The translations under genes and the position numbers were made by a program. A stretch of 64,000 nucleotides of DNA, taken from assembly GCA_048013815.1 (NCBI GenBank), contig CM106585.1, forward strand, positions 20,770,001-20,834,000, in the 5' to 3' direction. This stretch comes from Setoptus koraiensis. Taxonomy: Eukaryota; Arthropoda. Every line of letters starts with the position of its first letter. Position 1 is the first letter of the stretch. The notes below the pieces were generated by a model. It saw nothing but the letters and a program-made list of their open reading frames with translations. It was not told where the DNA came from and did not search any database. Of the stretch, positions 26,602-39,547 are shown piece by piece.

Positions 26602-29600
26602 AGAGAATATCGTTGAGCAGTTTCCATTTCAGCGACAGCGGGCTCGCGCCAGTCTGTTTCTCAATTGCAACACACGCTAATAGCTGCCACCACCACTGAC
26701 TTTGCCGTATAATTTGCATAAATGAATGCGCCACTTTATGGGCCTTGTTCCCGCAATCAATCTAGATTAAAGTGCCTCTCACATCTGCGACTCACATCTT
26801 AATCCCATAACGCACACTGGTGTTTGTTTGTTTTTTGTTTGTTTTGATTGATTGATGCGGCTCAAATCGCAGATCGCTCGCCGCCAGCAACAGCGAAACT
26901 GTAAACCAGCTCACAATGTTTCGAGTGTAGAAAATATTCGGCAAGCGATAGTGAAATTTTGAATGAGAAAAATTCATTTTCTAGCCAGCGAAATGCGTCT
27001 AAATGAAATTAAAGTGGCACCAAATGATTTTTCATTATCAGCGACAAATCATCCGCTATTTGGCTCACCAGTAGCGAGCAATAGTTGACACTAGTTGCAT
27101 CACTATAATCGGCATGATGTGGCGGGTCGGCATGATGAGCAAAGCGATCGGTTTTCGGATGCATTCGATTGCGAACCAATATCAAAGAAAACCTTTTACA
27201 ACTCGTTCGAAGCTGTGCGAAAGATCCATCATTCACACTAGCCACGAGCTCAACCACACTGGGCACGCTTATCAAACTTAATTGATTTATAAATGTTTGA
27301 TAAATGATATGGAATTGCGAATATGAAAATTTCTATTTCTCAGCCAACAATAGGTTTTCTTCAGACAAACAGTTAATATTGGAGGAGCTGGATTCTTGGG
27401 GCAGATGACTAGAAAGAACAAAAGGAATTCTTTTCGGCTCCATTAACTCGAACCCCGTGCTCACCAAACTGCATGCCTTTGTTTCTCAGTTTGCTGTCTA
27501 CTAACGTGGCTACTATTAAAGGAGCCATACATGGTATTCGGTCGCATATGCGCATAGGCTGCCGATAAAAGGACAACATTAATTGCGGTGTATCAGAAAA
27601 ATATTGTTCTCAATATTTGACGGAAACACACTCCGTGTAATCAGCCTAGACAGGCGGAAATTCGTTGTAAGTGTTGAAATGAATCGACAGATCTGACCGA
27701 ATATGCGCATGGCCTTCAGAATTGAAATTGCCCCGGCAATCTCTGGTTGGTTCAGTTACTTGTGATCAGATGATCAAGCGATCAATCAATGAAAAAAAAA
27801 AAACATTGGCGAGCATAGCGTGTGGCAGTTCCAGGTCAACATTAGCTGCGAACATTAGCTTTAATCCAGATTGATTGGGGCCAGTGAACTGGGCGGGATC
27901 ATCTTTCCAAGTTGAACAGTTTGTTCTTCATTTCGATTTTCTAGTACGCGAATCATACAGAGAATAAAGATAAAGACTAACTTTCTGCATTCTCTCTTCT
28001 CGTGACTGGTATGCGTCATTTGGCTCATCATCTTTCGCCAAATGCTAAATAAGTGAGCGATCCCAATGAGTCCGACAGAAGCTCATCAGAGGAGACTGAC
28101 GTAAAAGATTGTATAATACGTAATAATAGAGACACGGAAACCTTTTTCATTTGTATCCCTAATAATGAGCGAGTCACCGATTCGTTATCAACATTAATTA
28201 TCTATTCTTTAATACAGTGTCAGCGCTCTTACTGAGCTGCTTTTCTAAAATTTAACGTCTTTGTTTTTTCCGAAACCCGAAAAAACATTGGCAGCCCATT
28301 GAACTTGCACCAGCAGTACTCATCGTGTCATGTAAAACAAATCAAAATATCTGTGGAATGCAAGAAGTTTATTTTCTTGCTGGCAGTTGTGGATGCGAAT
28401 ACTAACTTTAGCGTTGATTTCTAGAGAGTATTACCAGTGGATCTCAATCAATTCGCCAATCCTGCTCTGATTAGCAAGTTGCTTAATGCAACCATGGCAG
28501 TGATTTCGTGTAAAACAAACACAAGTTATTATGAGATTGCTTTTGTTTTCTTTTGTCACGGGCAGTTGGTGTTTTGTGTCGAGAAGCAACGGAGAATTGT
28601 TTGCGGAAGAATGTTTATGTCATCTTTCACTTACGCCTGCTGTAATGAGTTCTCGTCAACGACGTACAGGTAATTAATTAATAGCGAGCCGCCAGCGACT
28701 CGCTTGGTTGACTCTCGAGCTAACCGAATGCCGACTTGGTACCCTGGATTAACCTGGTGCTTGCATAATTTGTTTGAGGCTGTCATTGTTTACAGTGGAG
28801 CCTGATAAATAGTCTGAGTCGCCCTCTTACAAGGGACGTGGCATCAAAAATAATTGAAATAATTTACATGAGTGGTCAGGCAAAAATTATAGCTGATACC
28901 AGTGTGTCTGTTGTTGAGAGTTGTTCCTTTCTGTCCCTTGCGCAGTCCGTCCATTTTATCATAAGCAGCATTTAGAATCCCAGGAGTGAATTCAAGAGCG
29001 CAACCATTGCGTAATAACATGTCAACAGCACGTGCCCTAATCAACTCTGGTTGTGATAAGGAGAGCATGATGGTCATGACGACGATGACGATTATGGTAT
29101 GTTAAGTGGAGATGAGATGGTCAGTGGGTCGGAAATACAGTCTGACAGCTTTGACTGGCTGGTCAAGACTTCTATTCTATGTAACTAACAAAATAAGTGA
29201 ACGGATAATTTGATCCAAGTCAGACAGTTTTGGTGACAAGTTTTGGTTGCCAGCATGGTGCATTGCATGCTGTGTGCCATAGCATTATGTCATACTTACA
29301 ACAATAGCTTTAATCTGGGCAAAATTACATAAGCGCATTACATATGTGTGCTCCACTTGTCTGTCTAAAATCACTTAGGTGAATAGCCGGGTGTAATTAA
29401 GCTGAAACATTTGTCAGTTAGAGAAACAGTTGCTTGTGACTTGCAACAGTCACATTAATTGTTTACAATCAGACGACAAGAATCAAGCGGCGATATTCGG
29501 TCCCAACTACTCATTCATGTGTGAATGCCAAACAACCCGCTCACTGTGTTACTCTCTAAATGGCTACGGCTCATCGATATTTGCATAATTATATTACATT

Positions 29601-31834
29601 ACACATTTAATATCGAAGATTCCATGCACCTGATTCACTGTGCATCACTCCAATCAGGTTGCCGCTGACAACCTGATTAGTTGACTGGTGCTACTGATTA
29701 CTGTTAAGATGTGTCTGACATTTTTGTGCTAATCCATCCGATTCGTTCGCTCCGAAGCGATCCCTTTTGGGGACACTTGCTACGCAGATTTACTTCGGCT
29801 TACGAACCACAATCACACACTTAAACAATCGACATTTATCAAGAGTGTTGTTTTGAGAATGTCAACGTTCGAACCTAAGTGAGAAAAAGTTGATGTGGAT
29901 CGCAGCATTACCTCTAATAGATACAAAGCCATTGAAAACAAGCGATGCACATCCATCATGACTGATTATACTAATGAGTAATGTTAAATATAGTCGAAGA
30001 ATCATAATTACTAACATAATAACATAACCGAATTTTTCCGCATACTTCCGTTTTGTGGCATCATTCAACTCAAACAGAGCATTCATTGGAATAAAATCAA
30101 TCTGGATGAATTAAACAGAGGAAATAGCTATATTCAATTGAGATCACACCATCAACAACAATAATAGGCCGTCGGTGTAGCCGTCGAGTGGCGTAGATGC
30201 ATTAAAAGCAATCAGATTTTTCCAACCAAAGAGTCGATAAGATTATAGAAGATAAAAAAGAGGACAAGCACGTGGTACAGGGATAGAAAACGTGAGTATT
30301 ATAGTTCTAACTGATAATAGTTATAAACTGCCGGGCCTAAACAGACGAAAGAGCAGCCACAGTATCCGTCAGTCAGCAGCTGGCGCGGGGTGTTTTGCTG
30401 ATTGGCTAGCGCCAGAATTGATGATAAATCAATTGAAACTTGTCACAATTTTACATAATTAATTGGATGCGACATTCAAATTGTGAGCAGGCGGCTAACG
30501 ATAAATCAATTTGACGATGAAATGCAGTGAATTTTGATTATAATAGAAGTCATTGTCGTTGTTGCTGGCGTTACCGTTGAAGACTCTATCATCACCTATT
30601 GCCGACCGGTCTAGTTAGTGTTAGGTTAGTTGTAAGTGACTTGATGGCAATATTGTTATCGGCTGCATGTTATATAACTATTCTAACTGTTTAGCTTTGG
30701 TGTGTCATCAGTGTCATTTAGAATCAGCTGTTGTTGTTGCTGTTATCAAGTATCAGTTAGAGTGTTGTCAGTGTCACTGCAACATGAGTCAGTATCATTG
30801 TAAGTTGACTACTAACAGTTAACAATTGATAATCATGTGACAATTTTTGACAATTGCAGCTAGCAGGCTGATTAGTCATTCTCACAATCATCCTTTGGTT
30901 GGTTGTTGAGCAAAGCAGCTTGCATTGCGTAATGCCGTTGCATGCCGATCCATTTATTTATGCATCGATGGGTAGCTGATTGATGATCATCGATGAACGG
31001 CGACATTTCATTTATTCTTTTTCTTGGTACAAACAAAATGACTGATGATTTCAGATATTTCTGCCGCTCGACTTTGTGTGTGTCTGACAATTGTTTCTAT
31101 ATTGTCCCGGTTAGTGCAATAATGACCTAATGAGAGCCCAATAGTCAGATATATGTATGATGAATATTGGCGCAAGTCAGTTAGAGATAATGATCGATGA
31201 AGCACAACGAGCCAGCTAGCCAACTGTCATTATCATTGAATAAGTCTTACATAATGATCACAGTGATGACAACAACAACAATAATAACGATAATTAATAA
31301 ACTATCATGGGGTTTTCTATTGACAGTTAATGAGCAAAGATCAAGACGAATAATCTGTCTAGTGACTATTACGCAACAATCTTATTGCCAATATATATAT
31401 ATATATATATATTGATTGTAATATATTGTAGTGTGTGCATTTTTGCATAAGCAACCGCCAGTGACAGGAACATTACATGACACTGCATTTGTCCTCTGTT
31501 GGTTTGGTCGTACGAGGCTCTAAGTACGATGGGCCCCTTCGAAGCGGCTGCAGCTATCTATGCGCTGGTCAGCTAGTTATGCGGAGGAGGCACATGAGTG
31601 AAAATCGCTGCACCTATTGGCGGCAAGCGGGTCTGGACAACCTTCAAGTTGGCAATGAAATCATCAGACAGGAGTAATGTTACCCTTATCTGCATCTATG
31701 CACGATATTAATTGATTGTTAATAGAGCGTGAATAAAGGAACAGCTCTAGACGATGACCGTCATGCAAGCTATCAGAGAGAGAGAGACACGCATCTAGTT
31801 ATGTAATGCAGTTAGTAATGCGAAATTATCGGTT

Positions 31835-31865
31835 TGTTTGCCGGTGACGGAATCACCGGCAAACA
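31835..31865. repeat. 13-bp perfect hairpin
   Basis: TTTTGCCGGTGA-type arms of 13 bases (31,835-31,847 and 31,853-31,865) pair perfectly around the 5-nt loop CGGAA. The stem is short-looped and GC-containing, so it would be stable as RNA or as a cruciform. No U-tract follows. Confidence 0.85.
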
Positions 31866-34050
31866 CGAAACACCGGAAATGGGGCCAACTAACCCTGGTT
31901 CCTGTTTCTCGATCGATGCTTGTTTGTTTGGTTCATTACATTTGGCCCCCGTTGAGGCAAGCGCTCGGTTGTCGATTGATCGACGGCGCCTCACTCCACT
32001 GAAGCTCTCGACTTTGAATAGCAGATTAGAACAGAAATTCACTTATGATTCAACAAATAAAATGTTGGTCACAAGCGAGAGCCGAAAAAGAGTCGAAAAG
32101 CAGCGACAGCTAAAACAGCGGCCACAACATAAACTAAAACAGGATTCAGCGCGATCATTGCCACACTCGATAGGTGACGCGATCGCTCGACGATGGCGCC
32201 TCTGACTAACCGTTGCAACCGGGGATGAACGGGGATAAATAAAGTATAACGATGATGACAAACACAAGTAGTTGCGTCATGACAGGAAGCGCAACATTGT
32301 AACCGTTGGCCTGTGCGCAGTAGCCTAATCCAACAAATGTATTCATGACAGATAGCATATTAGCATATCTGTGTTGTTGCTGTTGTTGTTGTTGTTTGCG
32401 ACCAAAAAGACAAACGTTGCATAACTTGTCAATTCAGGTAGATGCAACCATAAATATGTGTGTTAGACAGCAACAATCCAATTACCTATATGAGCTGACT
32501 GGGCGGGCACGCAATTTAATGTGTAGCCGGTGCCCATGATGAGACACCCAAAATTGCGACTGTAACCTAACTAAGGCAGATGAAAAGGCACGCAATGTTA
32601 ACTGATTAGCAGTGGCAGCAATTGAATTCAGCCAGTGTCACACTGGCTAGCCAAGGGGCACAATTACCCCCAATAAAAAGACACATCTGTCTATGGGCAG
32701 TACATAGGACAGATAAGAATGACAACACAAGATACAAATTGTTTGCGCCGATACGTTTCTCATTACATCGATTCGCTGCCGATCGTGTCACTGTTGTATC
32801 TCAAATGCAAACTACACACAATCTATTCATGCGTGCCAACTGTCGACTATCAGTCAGCCAGTTACTGTCAAATGGGGCTCCCATCAAAGTGTTGGCCACC
32901 AATAAACACTCATTGCAACATATTGCACACAAAATTCGTTAGCTCCCGTGCGCCTGTTCTAACTGTCTGCTAACTGTTGTTGTTTGTCTATTCCAGCCGA
33001 AATACAATGAGCCAAAATATATCGCATAGGCAGTTACGTAACGAGAGAGATAGAGGTAATGTTTTCAACGGCCTTGTATAATGACGAGACGACGTGATAC
33101 AAAACGCACAATTCTCGTTAAGTTTTATCATGACTTTGCATTCTTGCCCAGGTAGCCAGTTTGCGCTTCATTGTGCGCTCATCGTCGCTTGTCGATTGCC
33201 GCTTGTCGATTGTCGATTGCCAAACAAAAACGGGCCCAAATGCAATTTTGTAGTAACCATTTGTGCCCAAAAGTTTTATTGTGCGGGCGTATAACAAGTG
33301 TCAATTGTAAATGTGCCAAATGCACACATATACAGTGTGTCATACAATAGTGAGTAGGCAGATATTCATTGTTAAGCAGATCAGCATCTTTACCTTTATT
33401 TGCGTTTGCTGTTGACGTTGTATAAATAATTTAAAATGACTGTCACTTGTCAGTTGTAGTTTTTGTCTAAGAAAAACTCGCTTAGCTTGTAAACGTTCCA
33501 CTGTTGTTTTTGTCACCCATAAGCAATTGATTGTCAGCGTGAGCTTATCAGATTGACACACTCTATTTGTTCTGTCGCATACAGATAAACGAGCCACTGC
33601 ATCCATTTTCATATATCACCTTGATATACTCTCACACAAGCACTACTCGTTCCAGGGCATATCAACTTGATATTATCAAGTGCTATAAACAAAACTTGGC
33701 TGCCTCACCAGCTATTATAGAACCCAATACCGAACCCAAAACTGGAAAGCCTGACAAAGAAAAGAGTAACACAGTGCACGACGATTGAGGCGAAATTCAG
33801 CCAGTTAAACATTGACATCGGACACAATATCTGGTCAATGCAGCGGAAATCTTTTTGTGTGGACTGCACAATAAGACACTGCCTCTGTAAGACTGTAAAT
33901 AAGTGCCCGAGTGCCCTCGCCACCAACATAAGTCATCCGAAGATATTTTGCTCGCCCGATATACCGATAACAATGATACGACAGGTGCAATGTGCAGCAG
34001 TCGAGCAGTACCGGCATATATCCGATTTTAGCTAAAGCGGGGAAGAAACA

Positions 34051-34178
34051 TTTTTTCCGAAAAAACAGTTTTTCCGAAAAAAAGTTTCTCCGAAAAACAG
34101 TTTTTCCGAAAAAAAGTTCCTCCGAAAAACAGTTTTTCCGAAAAAAAGTTTCTCCGAAAAACAGCTTCTCCGAAAACT
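34051..34178. repeat. 32-bp minisatellite, three full units plus partial units
   Basis: Full units start with CAG at 34,066, 34,098 and 34,130, exactly 32 bp apart, and a partial unit starts at 34,162. Each unit holds two near-palindromic cores of the form TTTTTCCGAAAAA and TTTCTCCGAAAAA. Both strands stay open across the array because the unit lacks stops, which explains the long overlapping reading frames here. These are not evidence of genes. Confidence 0.92.
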
Positions 34179-36698
34179 TTTTCGGGCCAACACTCATCTT
34201 ATTTGTGGTCGGACACACCGAGCCAAACTGCCATGACAGTGACGATCCAACGGACCGATGTTTGTTCCGGTGCCGGGCTAGCAGCAGCAGCGAGAAAATT
34301 GTTTTTTTTTTGTTGACATTTTGCCCACTGACACTGAGCGGAGACAGAGTGCAGAAGGAACGAGCTAGAGCACAAAGTTATTATCATGTAATATGTATAT
34401 AAGATGAGCACTAACGCGACAACAAACGACGGAATAGCAGCCTGCAACACGAAAAGGCACGAGTGGGCCCAGAGTGGGCCCCAAAAAGGCACTTCCATAC
34501 TATGGAATCCATGGCTGGCCTTGCAGTTACAGTAAAAGGCCACATGGGCCTATGAGCGGCACAATGATAACGGTTCCAGGCAACAGTAACAACATCGACA
34601 ACACGTGACACGTCGCAATGGTGCAATTGTTGTTTTGGTGGCGCATTAATTAACATATTGTGCATATTGTGGAATGAGTTCAGTGGAGTTGTGAGTGCTA
34701 CGTTGTCATTATGTAACAACACGCATAATGATAATGATGATGATGATCGTTTGATGATGACGATTGTTGTTTGATTCAAGGCACACACCACGAGCACATA
34801 TCACAGCAGCATATGACGCGTAACATATATACCGTATATTCGATACTGTTTATATCCGTGCTGACCGGTTATTAAACCGTTAGCTACTTACTGCGTCACT
34901 GTGTCAGCGGTTTATCTGCGTACGTAACTCTTGCTTGTAGCTATTTTGTTTGTTGTCATTGTTGGGCCGAGAACAAGAGAAAGAAGGAGCCGAAGAAAGG
35001 AGGAAAAGAATAAAAATAAGAAAAATAAAAATGACGTGACTAATGCGAAACAAGCTTTTAACACGTGTTTGCTTCATCGTCTCTCTCGGAGGCGCCCATA
35101 CGTGACATGAAATGTGATGATTTTGCCAGTGCTGCTGACTCGAAACGGAATATACACAAATACTGTTGTGTCCGGTTCGGTGGCTTGCCTGGTGCCGGCG
35201 CCTGGTGCTTGATGCAGCAGACCGGTGACACGGTCTTGCCAGCCGGCTCACGGTGTTCAATTGTTATTGCGTCATCGTCATTTTTAACTCATCATCGTCA
35301 TTGTGGTGCCTTCAATTTCGACAATGCGGCAAGCCATTATGATAGCGCCAAAATACCGTATAATATATTGTTATATTGGTCACTTGGCGCGTTGACTGAA
35401 ACGTCACTTGACGCGCCGATAATAAACGCGCACCGAGAATCATTATTACATTGTCATATGGCCTGTCATATTCACAGGTGAATATCTCAATAAGAATTTC
35501 TAACAGGGTTTTGCATTTCCGTTAGAAATTTTCTAGCTGAAGTTGACTTGTGTGCACTGTGTCAATGCGACTTGTCGCCACACATATTCACACGTATGTG
35601 TTCACACATGAATATGTGGTGTGAACGGCCCATCAAAAGTTGCCTGAAATGTATTTTGTTCGAGTAGACAGTAATCGGCAATAATTTTTGCTAGTTTCCT
35701 TCCTTCATGCACAATATTGCACAATATCGTATACACATATATACTGTATGTATACATATATATATATTGTACACGATGTATACGATATAACGGCATGTAA
35801 CAATGGGGATTATATTGACACGCAACAACTATTTATCGCACTACTAACTCGCACTATATATCAGACAGTTTATCAGTTTGCGCGGCCGTTTCATTCATCA
35901 GGCTCGTTGAGCTTGCCAGAGAAAGAGAGCTTGCCATAAAGAGCTAGCCATACAGAGCTTGCCAGAGCGGGCTTGCCAGGAGAGATAAACAGTGCGGGCT
36001 GCCAGCTGTTCACCTGACTGGCAGCGTAACCTTGGATGTGTTGCGGGGGTGAAAGTGAAGTTGCCAAGTTGGCAACTCTTCTTCTTCTTCTTCTCTCTGA
36101 ATCCTCTCTGTATCCTCTCTGTGTGTCCTCTCCTGTGCGCCAACAAAAGTTGCACGGGATGCTTCGGTGCTTCCGCATCATCGGGCACCGTTGACAATGA
36201 CGTAACAACGGTGCTACGGTAGCGCACCGTGCCCAACTGATGCAATGTCGACCCGTTGGACAGTGTGTGTGTGCGCCAACGCTGATACGCCGGAGCTGAG
36301 CCCATAAGAGCGGCTCGTGTCATCAAGCGTAACTCACTTGCGCCGTCAAGTGTCTCCAGTAACCAATGTCGAGTGGGCGCTGACCACTGGTCGTGGCCTC
36401 TAATCGGCTTAATCGGCGCCGATGGATGCAGATATATATATATATATATTGTGTTGTCAAGCAAAACACTAGCAACGACAGTTTGGTTGTTGAACGACGA
36501 CAACAAGCGCTGTTGAGCAGCGACATCAACCGTCTAGCCAGCGAGCCAAGCGGATGTCGTGCCACAACACTGCCATCCACAGCATGATGACTATCATGAC
36601 GTGGACATTATCATGCCATGGTCAGGCTCATAGCATCACACGCTCGTGTTGCGCAACGCCGGCCATTATTATCTAAATGGTTTTGGCCGAGGCCCGCT

Positions 36699-36752
36699 TG
36701 CCAGTTTTTGTGTGCAAGTTAGCCAACTGGCATGCACACACAAAAACTGGCA
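36699..36752. repeat. 54-nt hairpin with an 18-bp stem
   Basis: The left arm 36,699-36,716 (TGCCAGTTTTTGTGTGCA) pairs with 36,733-36,752 apart from a 2-nt bulge. The 16-nt loop has a further AGTT/AACT pairing. A partial copy of the right arm (GGCACACACAAAAA) follows immediately. Confidence 0.8.
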
Positions 36753-37544
36753 CACACAAAAAGGGGCGCCCACAAACAAAACGCCTCGCGCTACCATCTA
36801 AATTCAGTCGGACGCCTCAAGAATTTTTTGCATAAAATACGAAATTAACAACAAGCGAACAGCGACCATTTTAGCGGCGCGACGCCTTCCGACACGCCGC
36901 ACATTCACATATATGCGCACGTTATGCGAACGTGCATATGAACGTGACGCAAATACTCAAAACATTTTCGCTCGCTTATTTCCTTCATCAGGTTGACCTC
37001 CACTTCCTGTTGGCAGGATATGTGCAGGCAGTGCCGTGAACATTTTGGGCGCCCCCAAATGGCGTAACTGTGGGCCGCGCACGGTAGCCGGCCGGCCGGC
37101 CGGCCTGCCGTGCAAAGCCAACTCTGGGCCCACGTCGAGAGCCGCGTCGGCCCACAGCGAGCCGTGTGGGCCCAAAGTGGGCGAGTGTGAATTTAAATTT
37201 ATTACTTTATTCGCGTCATCATTATTATTTAGTTGTTTGCCTGACTGTGCGTGTAGGGGGCCGAGCGAATTGAGCACTGTCCACAGGAAGTGCTCGCCGC
37301 TTGGGCCAATTTGACCAGTTGAGTTGACTGGCCTGCATTCATTGAGTCTCTCGATTGTCGCCCCCCCCCTTTTATTTGATTTTTGGACTTAATAGGGCGC
37401 GCATAGGGCTACCAGTTTTGGCCTAGTTTGAAGTTCAAGCTTCACTGGAGTGCGCCAACTAGGCATTAACCGGGGCCAACAGTGATGCTTGCGATTATAC
37501 GCTGCTTCCATTATTTGCATATCGACCATTTGACCTGGTCAGCG

Positions 37545-37620
37545 CACTGGGGCCCCTTAACACTGGGGCCCCTTAACACTGAGGCCGCTCAACTGTGGGC
37601 CGCTCAACTCACTGGGCCAA
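37545..37620. repeat. 16-bp tandem repeat, about four units
   Basis: Two identical 16-bp units CACTGGGGCCCCTTAA are followed by CACTGAGGCCGCTCAA and a shorter CTGTGGGCCGCTCAA. The first two carry the GGGGCCCC palindrome that is abundant in the window. Confidence 0.9.
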
Positions 37621-37915
37621 CAAACGGCAACAACTTAACAGTGGAGGCGCGATTGGGTAGTTAAGTGTTGCATAATTTATTGAATTGTTAACGGATTGAA
37701 ATTTAGCAAGATTTTAACACTTGCCATTTTAACTGCTGATGTTTATCGGCGTCAGCGGCAACGCTCAGTAGGTGCACTCGGTTCGTTTGGAGCAGCCATG
37801 TCACATGGTGCTGCCAGTTGGTTAGTTGCAATGAATCTCAACCGCTGGCCAACAACAACACAGAGGATAAATAGGCAGGATAAACACGCATAAATAGCCA
37901 GTCGGCTTGGCCGGA

Positions 37916-37970
37916 CTGTTTTTGCGCTGTTTGGGCACTGTTTGGGCACCGTTTCGGCACCGTTTCGGCC
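37916..37970. repeat. 11-bp tandem repeat, five units
   Basis: Units CTGTTTTTGCG, CTGTTTGGGCA (twice), CCGTTTCGGCA and CCGTTTCGGCC run in exact 11-bp register and lead into CCGATGACCGGGGCCC. Confidence 0.9.
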
Positions 37971-38664
37971 CCGATGACCGGGGCCCAGACCGTGCAGCTA
38001 GTATGTAGATCAGATGTGACTTGATGAATAAACAACAACAACGGCAACGTGTTTGCGTTGAGTTATTTCGCCTCGTGATGGTTATTTTATGTAGATGCGC
38101 CCACTTTGCTTTGTGGGGCCCGTTGGCCCCCGTTCATGCCCCCGTTATGTGCCGTGTTTGAGTCGGTCGGACGCCACTGAGCTGCACTGCTGCAAAATCA
38201 CAGCAGCTCGGCACAACGTTGTGACGTGCGCAACAACGCCAAGCAATTTATACAGTCAATGGTTTGTGTTTGCAAACGATTGAGCAAATGATTCGGACGA
38301 CCAGATAGCCGATATGTGTATACGTTGATATACTATGTTGATCGGATATTTGCAATACAACAATAGACTCCATTGAATAGAGAGACAAACTCGCGGTAAG
38401 CTCTCTCTCGCGGCTCCACTGGCAAGTTGGCATTTTGTGCACCACAAGTCGCACCCAACAGTGGTTGGCCATGGACAGTGTAGTTGCGCAATACGTTGCG
38501 TAATGCGCAATGCTGGGCATATATCGGTTAGATGTTATTACATAACATTGGTCAGTGGGCTTGAGCCAATTATAGTTGTTAGTTGATTGTTGTGTTGTGT
38601 TGGCCGCCGACACTTACACTTGTGTAGTTGCGCAAGATGCCGCTAGAGTGGAGTGCATAGGCCA

Positions 38665-38694
38665 ACAATATATAATATTATTATTATATATTGT
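38665..38694. repeat. 13-bp perfect AT-rich inverted repeat
   Basis: ACAATATATAATA (38,665-38,677) and its exact reverse complement (38,682-38,694) flank a TTAT spacer. An A/T-only stem of this kind may extrude as a cruciform. Confidence 0.85.
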
Positions 38695-39204
38695 TTTAGC
38701 TAGCTGGTTTAGTGGTGTGCCGCCAGTCGGAAATGTTGCGTAACGCACGCGTCGGCTGTAACGATTGATGAAAACAATCACAAATGAGAGAGAGAGATAA
38801 GACAGTTACAACAATCAAACAGCAGCAGCAACAACAACAACAGCAACTTCAATCATTCTTGCATCATTCAAACGGCCAACAACCATCGACATGCTGGTAA
38901 TAGAGTATGCAAACAACTGACACACTAACTAATAATAGAGAGGCCAGGCCAAATCACTAAATCGCGCCTAAATAACGGACTTTCGACGCCGGCCGCCGTT
39001 ACGCTTAGTAAACTGGCGGCAAATCACGGCAATCCGCTCGATATATATGCACGCGCTGATCATTATCGTGGCCACTGTTGGTTATTTTTATTTTTATCTT
39101 TGTCTCGCTAATACACATATGCCTCCATATGTGTCCGCCAAGCGATGTGGTGTTGCACAACGGTCAACGGATCTACCCAATTGTAACTATCTTTTGGCTG
39201 CTTG

Positions 39205-39208
<4 letters not shown>

Positions 39209-39268
<60 letters not shown>
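39209..39268. repeat. 60-bp pure GT microsatellite
   Basis: Thirty uninterrupted GT units, the longest dinucleotide tract in the window. It makes Cys-Val and Thr-His repeats in overlapping reading frames, none of which is likely to be translated. Purity suggests it is young or actively slipping. Confidence 0.95.
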
Positions 39269-39270
<2 letters not shown>

Positions 39271-39527
39271 CCACACAAAACAAATTGTACGGATATTCAC
39301 ATGATGATGCGCGACAACAGCAACAACATTCGGTTGGTTACGCAATGTTGTTGCTGGAGCCAACGGCCGGCTTGTTAACCAGATGTTATTGAGGGGCCCC
39401 AATGCAAATCGTCGTGTGTTGTTGCCACTGTTGTTGATGCTTTTTTCTCGTGCGTTTCCCGCCACAAACCCATCAACTAATCAACAGCAACCGCTGTGCT
39501 GCGCATCGGCCATAAAACTCTCAGCTT

Positions 39528-39547
39528 GTCGCTAGGTACCTAGCGAC
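39528..39547. repeat. 20-bp perfect palindrome
   Basis: GTCGCTAGGT is followed directly by its reverse complement ACCTAGCGAC with no spacer. It is the second spacer-free 20-bp palindrome in the window, and its sequence is unrelated to the one at 10,177. Confidence 0.85.

Noticed and set aside
29866-29880. tRNA B-box-like word (minus strand GGTTCGAAC)
   Set aside because: The closing base of the T-stem does not pair, and no A-box or cloverleaf could be drawn upstream.
33835-34402. Overlapping open frames on both strands with FFxEKxFF / KKxFSEK repeats
   Set aside because: The openness is produced by the 32-bp minisatellite, which lacks stop codons in these phases; the flanks show no coding signal.
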